In this document: in pieces, positions 26,034-35,700 of the stretch
Layout: every line of letters begins with the position of its first letter
Numbering within the stretch: the first letter of the stretch is position 1
Source: Lucifuga dentata
Lineage: Eukaryota > Chordata > Actinopteri > Ophidiiformes > Bythitidae
Assembly: GCA_014773175.1 (NCBI GenBank)
Contig: VXCM01001538.1
Location: forward strand, 1 to 64,000
Length of the DNA: 64,000 bases
Direction of reading: 5' to 3'
Translations under genes and position numbers: made by a program
Notes under the pieces: generated by a model
Seen by the model: only the letters and a program-made list of their open reading frames with translations
The model's database searches: none
What the model was told of the DNA's origin: nothing

Positions 26034-27645
26034 NAGAATGAGATATTTCCTGACTAAACATCTTATTCAGCACATTTTGCAGCAGCCAGTAAGCCGTGAT
26101 CTGTCAGTTACAGTAATCAGCTGCTGAAATAAATATCATGTTTACCGGTATGTGGATTATTTTCAGAAAATCACAGGAATACTATGACAATACCCAGAAA
26201 AACAGGTAATTTGCTAAACAAATAAATTGATGGAGCAACATCAGGGGGTCGACTTATATGTGGGTTTCTTTAAACATCTGAATTTGCATGTCAAAATCAG
26301 GGGGTCATCTTATAGTCAGGTATATATGGTACTTCTCTGAGAAGCCTCAAGTCCAGCTTCACCAGTGCTGTTTGAGAAGAACAGTAGTGCATCATTATAA
26401 TGATCCAATCAGAATACATGCTGTAGCACTGCTTATATTTGTAAATTAAATGCAAATATCATTAGTTTTTCTGTATATATTTGAAGGCAAACAGAGGCTG
26501 TGCTTTGCTGTGCTACGTCCTCACCTCAAATACCTCACAGCATGAACTCTGTTACATGACAGAGAATCTCGGACAAACAAACGAACTCAGTAGATTCTGG
26601 AAAGTTGAATATTGTGGTGAGGCAGGGAGCATCTTTAAAGTACCATGGCTGGAAGCAGGTGCTGCGTTAGGGAGCGTTTGCAAATTATCTTGCCTGGAAG
26701 CAGGTGTTGCAGTTTGCCCAGCTCTAGTTACAACATATTGTATAAATCTGTGTAAACAGGTTAATCATTGGTAAAGTTGACATCATTGCTATCTACATAT
26801 CAAAAGATCATCAAAATTCAGGCAGTCAAACAAGATGCTTTATAATCCTGAAACTTCAGATCAGATTAAACAAAATCCAATTGAAGGCCAAGTAAACTTC
26901 AAAAGACCTAAAATGAAACGACAAAAAAACGAAACGTGTTTCTGTTCTAGAACAATGCACACAATGAAGGCCTTAAGAACCGTGTTTTGTCTTTTTCTAT
27001 TTCTAACACCTCCGACTGGCCAGAATTGATCTATATACTGGCTGGTTGTGTCAGGTTGCTGGAATCAACCATGTAATATTTGGACCAACCAATTACAGCC
27101 AAGGGGAGGTATCAGAAGTATAAAAAGTCAAAAGACAAAAGTTCTCTTTGGGTGCACGGCATAAAGAACACAAAAGAGAACCATGTCTTTTTGCTATGAA
27201 AGGTCTATGACATATGAAGGACAGGCTTTGATAAAGGATGTGATAGGTTACAGTGCAAACTATGATGGTTATTAAAGCTGAGCCATGCAATTTCTGCTTG
27301 AAATTTGGTCATGAAGGTTTCTGTGTGGTTCCTTTCTGAAAACGATGTGAATTCTGCCCTGTTTGCTCAAGCCGCTGAAGACTGTCAAAATGTGGAAAAT
27401 GCCCTTCTAATAAATCTAGTTGAATCTGAAATGTTTTTTCTGTACAACCTAAACTAACAACTTCACTTTATATGTGTGTTTATGGTAGCATTGAGATCTC
27501 CCCATGCCTTGATCCTGGATACTGTGTCCAGAAAACCGTGAAGTCCAAATCCAACCAGGGAGACAAGAAAGACGCTGGACTGAGCAAATATATGAACAAA
27601 GGATTTTCTCTTCCAATCAACACATTTGCTGGTATCATCAACTGA
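9875..27645 (+). CDS. pik3r6: Phosphoinositide 3-kinase regulatory subunit 6 (p84/p87 adaptor of PI3K gamma), 20 coding exons
   Basis: Adaptor subunit that pairs with the p110-gamma catalytic subunit and couples it to Gbeta-gamma and Ras at the plasma membrane. Coding exons as read: 9875-9887, 10084-10170, 11340-11431, 11550-11618, 13472-13604, 15131-15200, 15465-15663, 17905-18118, 19312-19398, 19902-20106, 21142-21405, 22888-22984, 23264-23386, 24420-24524, 24692-24788, 24909-24970, 25085-25175, 25340-25395, 25573-25679, 27489-27645 (TGA). All introns are GT-AG and phases join without a break, giving about 753 residues once the 66 nt assembly duplication in exon 8 is removed; human PIK3R6 is about the same length. 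Recognisable segments: MLRWTLHKK (exon 3), IPLLHMLMY (exon 4), LLTLPHPYCTVGL (exon 5), YQRMVVAEQ (exon 6), VFVFADPE (exon 7), SVASNDSGI (exon 10), LGMVDPWY (exon 13) and the C-terminal LPINTFAGI (exon 20). These fit p84 better than its paralogue p101 (PIK3R5). In-frame ATGs also lie at 9833 and 9866; the start at 9875 is my choice by similarity in length. Whether this is teleost copy a or b cannot be told. Confidence 0.93.
9897..9932. repeat. (AC)n microsatellite in pik3r6 intron 1
   Basis: About eighteen CA units begin nine bases after the exon 1 donor. Confidence 0.95.
10260..10842 (+). mobile_element. TTAA-type MITE, copy 2 (pik3r6 intron 2)
   Basis: Ends TTAAAGACCATATCAGTGAT and GGTATGGTCCTTTTAA, with inner inverted words TTTGAGCCCAATAAATACAA near the left and TTTTTTGAGCTCAAACATGC near the right. 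No coding frame. Shows the family's internal motifs TCTCCTGGGACTATATTCTC and GTAAAAGCTGTC. Confidence 0.8.
12125..13060. mobile_element. Interspersed repeat interrupted by a minisatellite
   Basis: The left part (12129-12500) starts GAATCAGAATCACGGCCAGA and runs through degenerate AT-rich DNA with AAGTAAAGTGCAAACAGGC; the right part resumes after the minisatellite with TATGTCCTGGGGGAAGAAGC. Both resemble words of a common teleost retroelement 3' region. Family unassigned and boundaries approximate. Confidence 0.45.
12522..12966 (+). repeat. TTATAAGAG-based minisatellite
   Basis: About 440 bp of degenerate tandem units built from GAGTTTATAAGAGCTTATAA and GAGTTTATAAAGGCTTATTA, roughly 50 bp per higher-order unit, in pik3r6 intron 4. 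Units differ by small deletions and point changes, so the array is old or gene-converted. Confidence 0.92.
13130..13410 (+). mobile_element. LINE-type 3' tail fragment
   Basis: Contains a (TTTTA)n stretch and ends AAATTTCCCTTTGGGACAAG then TACATCTTATCTTATTTCAT, a typical 3' end of teleost L2-like LINEs whose short tandem tail follows AATTTCCC..GGGA. No RT frame is retained. It lies just before pik3r6 exon 5. Confidence 0.5.
13718..14813. mobile_element. Non-autonomous hAT transposon (1.1 kb) with perfect 8 bp target duplication
   Basis: Left end CAGGGTGGAAAGAGTAATAA and right end CGTTACTTTCCACCCCTG are inverted repeats of the teleost hAT type. CTCTTCAC flanks both sides (13710-13717 and 14814-14821), exactly the 8 bp duplication hAT transposases make. 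The interior is rich in AAGTAAAAGTACT words and has a threefold tandem of GCTAA..AAGGT..TTAACAC at about 14120-14195. It contains no transposase. It lies in pik3r6 intron 5. Confidence 0.93.
16685..16800 (+). mobile_element. Short fragment of the ATCCATCCATTTTC-type repeat
   Basis: ATTCACATCTATGG, AACATGCAGAAGCTCCACAC, AGAAAGGCCACA and GATTCAAACCC match the second half of the repeat seen at 17078-17423. It lies in pik3r6 intron 7. Confidence 0.55.
17078..17423 (+). mobile_element. Common teleost interspersed repeat, ATCCATCCATTTTC type
   Basis: Nearly full length: CATCCATTTTCTATACCC, GGGGGGCTGGAGCCTATCCC, GGTTCACCCTGGACAGGTCG, CCTGCATGTCTTTGGAGGTG, GAACATGCAAACTCCACAC and the end CTAACCCTGAGCCACCATGC. 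Its class is not certain to me. Truncated copies lie at 36670-36893 and 42513-42769. Confidence 0.8.
17905..18118 (+). other. pik3r6: pik3r6 coding exon 8 with an artificial 66 nt duplication
   Basis: The exon opens DMDQEVEPHFQEVLEIL and should end RKIVRNTES plus one base. Bases 17923-17987 recur exactly at 17989-18053, separated by the single N at 17988. The repeat is in frame, so a naive translation shows the EPHFQEVLEILEQSVEEGG segment twice with an X between. Collapsing it gives a 148 nt exon whose phase fits its neighbours. The same N-plus-duplication pattern occurs at many non-coding places in this window, so this is an unmerged contig overlap rather than a biological repeat. Confidence 0.9.
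18196..18931. mobile_element. Foldback element with inverted arms of about 100 bp
   Basis: AGTTGTAGAAAACTCAGTCA at the left returns inverted as TGACTGAGTTTTCTACAACT at the right (end 18931). Pairing continues inward through TTCAAGTTTTTAATTCTGAA, ACGTTTCACCATCCATCC and GCTTCATCAGTCAGAAA. The left arm is partly duplicated by the assembly N at 18287. The spacer has no coding frame. It lies in pik3r6 intron 8. It is MITE-like; target duplication not resolved. Confidence 0.75.
20308..20912 (+). mobile_element. TTAA-type MITE, copy 3 (pik3r6 intron 10)
   Basis: Left end CACCATACCGGTGGTTTTGC ATG with TTTGAGCCTAATAAATACTA, right end CAAACATGCAAAAAACACTG then GTATGGTCCTTT. Internal TCCGCCAGGAAATATAGTCC and GGAGAAAAACTGC are shared with other copies. 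The outermost left bases are lost. Confidence 0.78.
21448..22488 (+). mobile_element. GGCTGGATTTACACTAC-ended transposon (1 kb), copy A
   Basis: Starts GGCTGGATTTACACTACAAG and ends GGTAGTGTAAATCCAGCC, a near-perfect terminal inverted repeat. It contains an expanded (TATATC)n-type tract at 21900-22098 and assembly duplications at Ns 21666 and 22238. A related copy, reversed, lies at 30894-31796. No transposase frame. Flanks do not show an unambiguous target duplication, so the superfamily is left open. Confidence 0.82.
21900..22098. repeat. TATATC/GATATA low-complexity tract
   Basis: About 200 bp of interleaved GATATA and TATATC words forming many short self-complementary segments, inside the transposon of pik3r6 intron 11. 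The sister copy lacks the expansion. Confidence 0.9.
23387..24419. other. pik3r6 intron 13, nothing recognised
   Basis: A 1 kb intron without identifiable repeat family, conserved motif or RNA structure. Other pik3r6 introns over 300 bp not described elsewhere (intron 3 start, 6, 9, 12) also showed nothing beyond AT-rich unique DNA and short microsatellites. Confidence 0.5.
26125..26335 (+). mobile_element. GGGGGTCGACTTATA-type repeat, copy 1
   Basis: TTACCGGTATGTGGATTATT, TTTTCAGAAAATCACAGGAA, TACTATGACAATACCCAGAA, AAACAAATAAATTGATGGAG and CAGGGGGTCGACTTATATGT recur at 62715-62825 and 63165-63360. It lies in the last pik3r6 intron, following a long T run broken by the N at 26034. It is probably a DNA-transposon remnant; class not assigned. 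Confidence 0.6.
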
Positions 27646-28411
27646 CCTCTGCTCAACATGCTGGAATAATCCTGTACGATCCTGTACTGTAAGACTATTC
27701 ATGGCGGATTTTGATCGCCATAAAAAAAAAAAAAAAAAANAAAAAAAAAAAAAAAAATAGTTGAAAACAAAAGGAAATCACTTTTGGGTCATACGGAGCT
27801 GCTCTGGACATCAAACTGGATGTCGATATTTGCACCCCTGTTCTGTCATGTTTCAGTCCTGCTAGTCTGAATGATGGAATGGAGAACTTTAGGTCGAAAT
27901 GCAACACAAACCAGTTGCATTTTTCACTTCTGATGGAATAACTAGCTTTCTTGGCTGGTTTTACTGTAACTGCAATGAAGTTTTTCATACACTGTTTGGA
28001 ATATCTGAACCTTGTTTTGCGCTTTATGAGTGAAGAAGTGTGCATTCTCTGAGACAATCAGTCAGTACGTACAGATTATACCGTCGCCCTACATAGGTTA
28101 CTCCCAGAAAATGAATGATTTTCACAAATAGACTGCTGATCAGTAAACATCAGACATTATCATGCAAAACTGGACCAATATTGCTAGCGAACCTGCAAAA
28201 CAGTAGCTATGGGCTTTGCTTATGGATATGATTTTGGAAAGAAGAAATGTACAATATCCTGTGTATTTCACCATATGTGTTTGTAATGACTATGACAGAG
28301 TGCAGGTGAGCATCATCTGCTAAATTTACCAGTCCTCCTTCTAAAGCTTTTCTAACCTAAAATCACAACAAGGAAATGCTGGAGGTTTCTGCACAAAATT
28401 CATACGATTGC
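27646..28411. other. pik3r6 3' flank
   Basis: Follows the stop codon. A 37 bp A run broken by the N at 27740 lies about 80 bp downstream; it may be a retroposed tail or simple A tract. No convincing AATAAA polyadenylation signal was found near the stop, so the end of the 3' UTR is unknown. Confidence 0.45.
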
Positions 28412-28987
28412 TTAAAGGACCATGTTGGTGGTTTTGCATGTTTGACACCAATAAATATGACAGCTTAGGTCACGGCCAAGCATTTTCCAAAATATAAAAC
28501 TGAATGTTAGCTTTCAGGTTGTTTTTCCAAATTCCCTAATCTCTCAAAATCAAATGTACAGGTAATACACCCACCTTAAAATTCAGAGTTGCACCTGCTA
28601 ACAGTTAGGGTCGATTGTAGAATGCGCCTTTGTTTTTAATTTCTTGGTAAAAGCTGTCTTTTCTCCTGGAACTATATTCCCTGATGGAGACATACATTTT
28701 CTTTCATATAGCTCCATGTTTGGTTGGTTAAATTAAGTAACTTCGACAAAAAGTAAGAACAACATGTTTGCTGTGATGGATTACTTATCTCAATTTTCAC
28801 GACTCTGTAAGTTGATTTTTATAGCATACTGGAATGAACTGAAACCAATGGCTGAAAGGTAGAAAAACAATTTGAAAATGTACCGCTCCAGTAGTATGTT
28901 TTGGAAAATAGTTGGCAGTAATGTAACATGTATGAGGGTAGTATTTATCAGGCTCAAACGTGCAAAACCACTGGTATGGTCCTTTAA
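28412..28987 (+). mobile_element. TTAA-type MITE, copy 4
   Basis: The cleanest copy: TTAAAGGACCATGTTGGTGG at the left and CCACTGGTATGGTCCTTTAA at the right, with TTAA at both ends. The interior has no coding frame. Confidence 0.88.
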
Positions 28988-30893
28988 ATACAAAATACCC
29001 CTTGTGACTCCTGCCTTAAGTTAGTGAAGATAATCCAAAAGGGAAATTTTAACAGGAGCTCTCCTTCATAGACACACTACCTTTTGCTCAGAATCCCAAG
29101 CTTGCATCTCTCTCTCACACACTCACTCACTCTCACACGCACACGTACATGCACACGCAAATGCAGGCATACTGACTTACTTGCAGAGGAAACATTTTGT
29201 CAGCATTAAAACATGCACTTGATGAGAGACTGGTATGACAGCTTACCCTTTGCTTCTTTTCTGTCTTTGTCCTAATTGATACTCTGATAAACTAGCTGAT
29301 GAATTACGTGTAATTTAAACTGACGGAGGTGTATCTTACCGATAGGCTTGATTATAGTGTTTGAAAATGTTCATGTTCTAGAAAGTTACTAGAACCACAC
29401 ATGTACAGTGCAGAAGCTGCCGCAGTGTAGAAGGTATTACTACAAAATGGATTTTATCTATTTCTAACTGAGGTATCCAGTCCAGGTTTCCTTGTTTTAA
29501 ATGGCCTTTGCCCCTTTAAAATAAATCAAAAGGTCACAGAGGACAGTGCTCATGGCTTTTCAGCCTACATTTGTCCAAAGTGCATTACTCAAGCTATTGA
29601 TGAGTGAAGTAAGTTTTGCTCCTTAATGTCAAATTTCTACAAAGATAAGGAACTTATGAAAGATATTTTGGCAACNGTAAGTTTTGCTCCTTAATGTCAA
29701 ATTTCTACAAAGATAAGGAACTTATGAAAGATATTTTGGCAACGCATCATCTGTGCATCAAGTTTAATCACCATCATCACCATTTGGCAATGATGTACAA
29801 AATTTAAAAAAAATTAGACTGCACCACTCCATTTTTTTTATTTTTTTTTTATTTTTTTTGAATTATGATTTGCGTATCAGATTCTGTGTTGTTTCCTTCC
29901 TGCTATAGAAGAAGTATTACTAACTTAAGGAAACTTAAAAGTGAAAATTACCCTCTGACATTTGAGTTCACATGCTGGCAAAAGTCTTTATCTTAAACTA
30001 TCAGTCCTGACATGTAAAAATGGCCACATAGCTTCTGTTATTGATGCATTCTTTGTCATCTTCTGTCTTGTCGTCAAAATTTCCACACTTCTACCAATGA
30101 TCATATTTGTCTTGTATTTTGGAAATGTATGTTGTTTAGTTTCCGTCAGTTCTAGTTTGGTCTCGTTCTTGTTTCAAGTTCTTGTTCCTGTGGTGGAAAG
30201 GAGTCGTGATGCATTCTGCATGTAGAGGATTATTTTCGTAATATTAATGTCGCATTCTATCCTCATGATAGCGTGTTATCTCTTACCCCTACTGAAAATA
30301 CAAGTACGTGATGTGTTATCATTAAATATATGGTTGAAGGATTCACATGACAAACTTGTCATATGATATCCTGTTCAAGAGTTGAAAAAATTGTTGAGTC
30401 AGTGCCTACACATTTGGTCATGGGCAGAAAATATCCACAGCCTTAGGAGCTCTGAAATAATTCATTATTAGCTGTGACTTAAAATCCTTTAAGTGTGTGA
30501 GTGTGTCCATGTATCTGCTGGTGGGGTAAATCTTGTTTTTGAAACTCATGATATTTTTGCACACTAATTTTGTCTAATTGATGTATAAGAGGATACCATT
30601 TTAAATCAAAATGAAATTGTGTAAATATATAATATTGTTTTGCAACAGTGCCTATATGTTTTATAATAAATACGGTAAAATCTGAGTCGCTGCACTTTGT
30701 CAGATTAATTAATAAATAATAGTTAAAATCACGAGACCAGTGCTTCAACTCTAAAAGTCTATTCAGTATCTGTTTTATACAAAAACCTGTCCTTAATTAA
30801 AGATTCTTAGCTAACATTTGTAACTAACATAACACTTCATCTGCTGGATCAATTAATGAGCAATAAACTATTTGTGATTTTTTTGTTGTCTAA
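28988..30893. other. Intergenic DNA, no gene
   Basis: Unique AT-rich DNA with a CA/CT-rich stretch at 29105-29165, T runs at 29832-29860 and an assembly duplication around the N at 29676 (about 60 bp). Nothing gene-like. Confidence 0.5.
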
Positions 30894-31796
30894 GGCTGGA
30901 TTTACACTACCATGTACATGAGACCTGATTCCAATCTTTTGCTCACGTGACCCTTATCAGATACGCTGCCTGAAGATGTAAATGGTAAAAAGCCACATGG
31001 AATCGCATATTTTCAGATCCATTTTGGGCTACTTCCATATGTGGAAATAAATCAGATACATATCAGATATCCACCAATGCAACTGCTGTCTAAATACACA
31101 GANTGTGGAAATAAATCAGATACATATCAGATATCCACCAATGCAACTGCTGTCTAAATACACAGATCGTAATTTCCTTCCCATTCCGACTCCTACATAA
31201 CATTCTGCTTTATCCGCATACGAATGATGTAAGCGATCAATATGATGTAAACAAAAATGGAGGACATACTACAGTACATATATCAGACATACTGATGTGT
31301 GATAATAAAAAAGATCTTTATAAAAAAAAAGACGTTAGTGTGTGATAACAGGCTTCTGTTACAGCAGCAAAAACAAACTCCAACTGCACCCATTTCTCCT
31401 CCGTGATCAACTGATGAAAATATATGTCCTGATGGGAGAGATAAACACTCAAACTACATATCAGATTTCTCTCTGCATGTGAAAGTTTTAACCTGCTGAT
31501 CATACTTTAAATAGTTTTGTCATCTTAGTCCACTGAAGCATTTTGTTTACATACGTCTCAGAAATGCATGCATGCAAAGCTGTTTCTGGGCTGCTCCAGG
31601 TCAGAGCATGTGAATACAGGTATCAGATATGAGCCACTTAAAAAAGAAAATGTAAATACGCTGAACAAAAAAATCAGATNTACAGGTATCAGATATGAGC
31701 CACTTAAAAAAGAAAATGTAAATACGCTGAACAAAAAAATCAGATAAAGGCAAAACATCAGAAATGAGCATAAAGACTTGTAGTGTGAATCCAGCC
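30894..31796 (-). mobile_element. GGCTGGATTTACACTAC-ended transposon, copy B (reversed)
   Basis: Starts GGCTGGATTTACACTACCAT and ends TTGTAGTGTGAATCCAGCC. The right end, reversed, reads like the left end of copy A through TTCAGCG..TTTACATTTTCTTTTTTAAG. Assembly duplications occur at Ns 31103 and 31680. It lacks the long TATATC tract of copy A. Confidence 0.82.
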
Positions 31797-31971
31797 TGGA
31801 TTGGGTACATTAAAACATTAAGCTTTTTTGAGACATTGTATGTGATATCAAGCTGTAAAACATTAAATCTGACTTGATCTAATTTCATTTTGCCTCATTG
31901 ACTTCCCTTTACTTGACCTGATTTGACTTCATGAGGTGTTTTTAAAGTGGAAGTAATGCAATGCAGTAGAA

Positions 31972-32470
31972 TTAAAGGACCATACTAGTGATTTTGAATT
32001 TGCATGCATACACATTGCGTTATTACCAACCATTTTCCAGGTGATATACCCACCTTAAAATTCAAATTTTCCTGCTAGCAATTATGTACAGTTGTAGAAG
32101 GCTCGGTTGTTTTAATTTCTTGGTAAAAGCAGTTTTGTTCTAGGACTATATTCTCTGGCAGAGAAATATATATATATATTTTTAACGTAGCTCCATGATG
32201 GATTAGATACATTAAGTAACGTCTACAAAAAATAATAACAGCGTGTGATTTTTTTCTGTGATGGTTTACCTATCTGAAGCATGTTTCAAGTCTCTACAAG
32301 TTGATTTTAATAGGCGATGAATTGAAACCAATGGCTGGAAGGTAGGAATAACAAATCTAAAATGTAACACTCTGCTGGTATGTTCTGGAAAATGATTGGC
32401 AGTAACGTAACTTGTATGCGGGTTGTATTTATTTAGCTCAAAATGCAAAATCACCAGCGTGATCCTTTAA
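31972..32470 (+). mobile_element. TTAA-type MITE, copy 5
   Basis: TTAAAGGACCATACTAGTGA to TCACCAGCGTGATCCTTTAA. It ends about 290 bp before the bmerb1 ATG, so it forms the upstream edge of that gene's promoter region. Confidence 0.82.
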
Positions 32471-32479
32471 GTTTCCTAC

Positions 32480-32758
32480 TCTGCAACTTCCTCTAACGGC
32501 CACAAGATGGCGCCATATAACTACTATCTAACCATTGTCTGCACAAATCATCTCCAGCAGCTGTGGAGATGATTTCAGTGCAAACACACCCACACCTGCT
32601 CAGAGCTGGAGGAACGTCTCTGCTGTCTGTGCCTCTCCAGGCTGCAGACTGAGCAGGACTCAATGAAATATAGACTGCAGGCTCTGCTTGTGTGCGTTTC
32701 ACCTCCTCTCACACACACCAGACCGGAGGAGTAGACAGGAGGAGCAGCTGCTGGACCG
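32480..32758 (+). promoter_or_regulatory. Putative promoter and 5' UTR of bmerb1
   Basis: Between a MITE ending at 32470 and the ATG at 32759 lies about 290 bp of relatively GC-rich, non-repetitive DNA. It contains CAAGATGGCGCC (about 32502-32513), a good YY1-type motif often found near transcription starts, and an 11 bp inverted repeat (32545-32555 and 32565-32575, AAATCATCTCC / GGAGATGATTT) with an E-box CAGCTG in its loop. The leader just before the ATG is purine-rich (GGAGGAGTAGACAGGAGGAG). No TATA box was seen. Promoter function is inferred from position. Confidence 0.45.
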
Positions 32759-35700
32759 ATGGAGAAGAAGCAAGGCTCGTCTCCTCAGTACGGCTCCCTG
32801 GAGTGCACTGAATGGACCAAAGACACCTCCAAACCAGGTAACATGATGAATGCTGAACATGAATTCTTAGTCTTTTTTTTACTCTTATTATTATCATTGA
32901 CTTGCAAATCTGTAACTCATTGAACTGAGTTTAGAGTGACATTAATGATTTAATATTTACCTTTGATGTAGTTTTGCCTTTATATCATAATGTTGCTGTA
33001 TTGCCTATGGTGCTCAATGGTGAGTTTATAGTGATTTATGTGCTACAGCATCACTACCATGTTCAATATGTATTACTAGTGGTTATTTTTAATCAGTTTA
33101 TTCTTACACTTGCAGTTATTTAACAAAAGTTCCTTTTTGTCAGTTTTTATTTTTGCTTTTATTCTTAAGAGAAATAAGATAATCTATACAAGCTGTGTGA
33201 ATCTATAATTCAGGTTTCTGCTCTTAACGAGGATTCACAGGTGGTCTCAATAGCTCCTGGTGTGTGTGTGTGTGTGTGTGTGTGTGTCTCTCCAATATAC
33301 AGCACAGCTTCTGACAGTGTGTATTATAAAGCTCCATCAATTACTCAGCAAATTGCACCTTAAATGAAGAATAATGACCCATGTGAGGGACTTGACAGGG
33401 CATTCACCTGTATCAGCACCCAAACTGTTACTCCAGCACCCAATGACCTTTTCTCATTGTGGGTTTTTTTTTTTTTAAGTAATCTTCCTCAACATTTCTG
33501 ATCCTCATACATCTGAATTCTTAAACGTTAACTCATCTTTTAGCTTTTGTCTTTTCTCTCCCCTGACAGATTTCACTTCTCAAGCTCACATATCTTTTAT
33601 TTTATTCAGCTTGCATCATTTTGCTTCTCTGAATCTCTCTCACACACACACTCCCTCTCCTCATCTGTCCATCCTTCCACTCTTCTGCTCCTTAAATCGC
33701 ATCTTCAGTGACACGAGTACCTTCTCTTTATAAACATGTTAAGCAAGAAAGAGCTAATGAGGAAGGTTGATGGAGAAGGCATGGATTGAAATGAGGCTAT
33801 GCAGAGGAAAAACAAATTGCTATGAAAGGTTGATGAGAGGAAGAGAGTAGAAAAGGGGAGAAAGTAAAGGGGGGAGCAGTCTGAACGTGTCGAACTGTGA
33901 GTCGTGACTACTTGATGGCAGAAAAGGTTGTCCATGTGTGCAGAGTGTGTTATCTCCAACATTATATGAATATAAGACAACATGATGTAGGTGAAAGTCT
34001 GTAAGCAGGTGATGTTCTAACTGAGAGTGACTTGTATTTTAGTGAAAATATCAGATTATAAAAATCATTCATTTCTTAGGAATACTATTGTATATATTGT
34101 CAAAGAGCAAATCCCAGCGTAACTCTAATTTCTGCTTTTATTGCTATTTAGACTATTTTTCTTTTCACTTACATGAATATTAAAGGTCTTTAAAGATTAA
34201 AGATGTATTTACTGCACTGTAAATAGCTTTTGGATTTTGCTGTATGGCTAAGATCAAACAGTGTGTGTAAAGGGGGTAGAGTCTGAGCTTTAAAGGACAA
34301 TACCAATGATGTTTAACGTTTCAGCCAAATAAACACTACCTGTATGTATGTTAAGTTGTTGAAAACGTAAATATCACCAACATTGATTCAGGATAATCAA
34401 ATCAAATCGAATCAAATTGAATTCAACTAAATTGAATATAAATGAACCAAACTTTGCTGATTAAAACCCAGAGGATCTAACTGCTTATGGGCTGATTATG
34501 GATTTTATTTAAGGCTCCAACACACTGTGAGATGTTGTAGACGAAAGATGATGATTGTGAGAAAAACATGAAGAAATCCATGGTTGTCAATCCAAAGTAC
34601 AGTATGAAACATTTTCACGGACATCAGATTTTGATCTTTTGTTGGGGACCAAAAAACAAAATTCTGACAAAAATTTGGGACCAAAATCTCATAGTTTGAC
34701 TATTGCTACGAACATCTACTAACCAAACAACAGGAACGCAGCATTAAAGGTCATGAGGATGTTGCTGAGGTTCGAGAGAGGGAGAAAATATTCATCTCAG
34801 CAGCTGCCTGCATAGTTTTTTTTTTCCTGATTGTTGTAGCGCTGTGCGAACCAAATATTCATCTCATAATCTGACATGCATCAAACATGATCTCCATCTG
34901 ACGCAGATACTCATCTTTCACAGTGTGAAGTGCCTTAAACTTGCAAGCTTGCACATTGCGTAGGAGGCTTTAATTATCCAAAAAAAACTCTGAAAACCAC
35001 CTTCTTGGAACAGGCCCTGGCTTGTTTTTTTTACCCTTTTTATCCTGCTACACATTGCAATCTTCACTATTTAATTAACACATATGGAAAAGGTGTGAGC
35101 AGACTGCTGCTTGCACATTTATATTCTAATCCACTAACAGTTTAATATTCACTGCACAGTTCACACACACACACCCCAAGGCATCAGCGTTGACTTGACG
35201 TTACAATGACGTCAGCTGGATTCGTCACAGTAACATGGCAGTTTGAAGATGTCTGTCTGTCTTCCTGTCTGTCTGTCTCTCTGTCTTCCTGTCAGTCCGT
35301 CTGCACATCAGGATCCTTTCTGGTCTGTCAGACAAAGCAGATAGCAGTTGCAAAACTTGAAACACTTCTGTAATACCAGCAGAAATAGAAATCAATTTAA
35401 CAATTATCACCCAGTATGGCGAATGCTTTCCTGTGTTTTTACTACTTCCCTGAAGCCAAACAAGCCAAGGCTGAGTAATGGTAATACTCTATTTCACCAT
35501 TCTGTAATTTTTCATGCCAGAGCAAAGACGTGTCTTCACTGCACTTTAAACCACGTCAATTCTACTCCTCCACTCCCCTCAAGGCTAAATGCGACTTGAA
35601 TAGGGTTATTTCTGTACATCCATCTGCTCTCCCAGAATACATCTTTGTGGATAAGTAGTGGTGTGTGTATAAAGGATTTTAAGCCCTCAGGAGGAGGCAG

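Noticed and set aside
9875..27645. Assignment of the first gene to pik3r5 (p101) instead of pik3r6
   Set aside because: The MLRWTLHKK, IPLLHMLMY, YCTVGL and LPINTFAGI segments and the length near 754 residues fit p84; p101 is longer and lacks these exact motifs.
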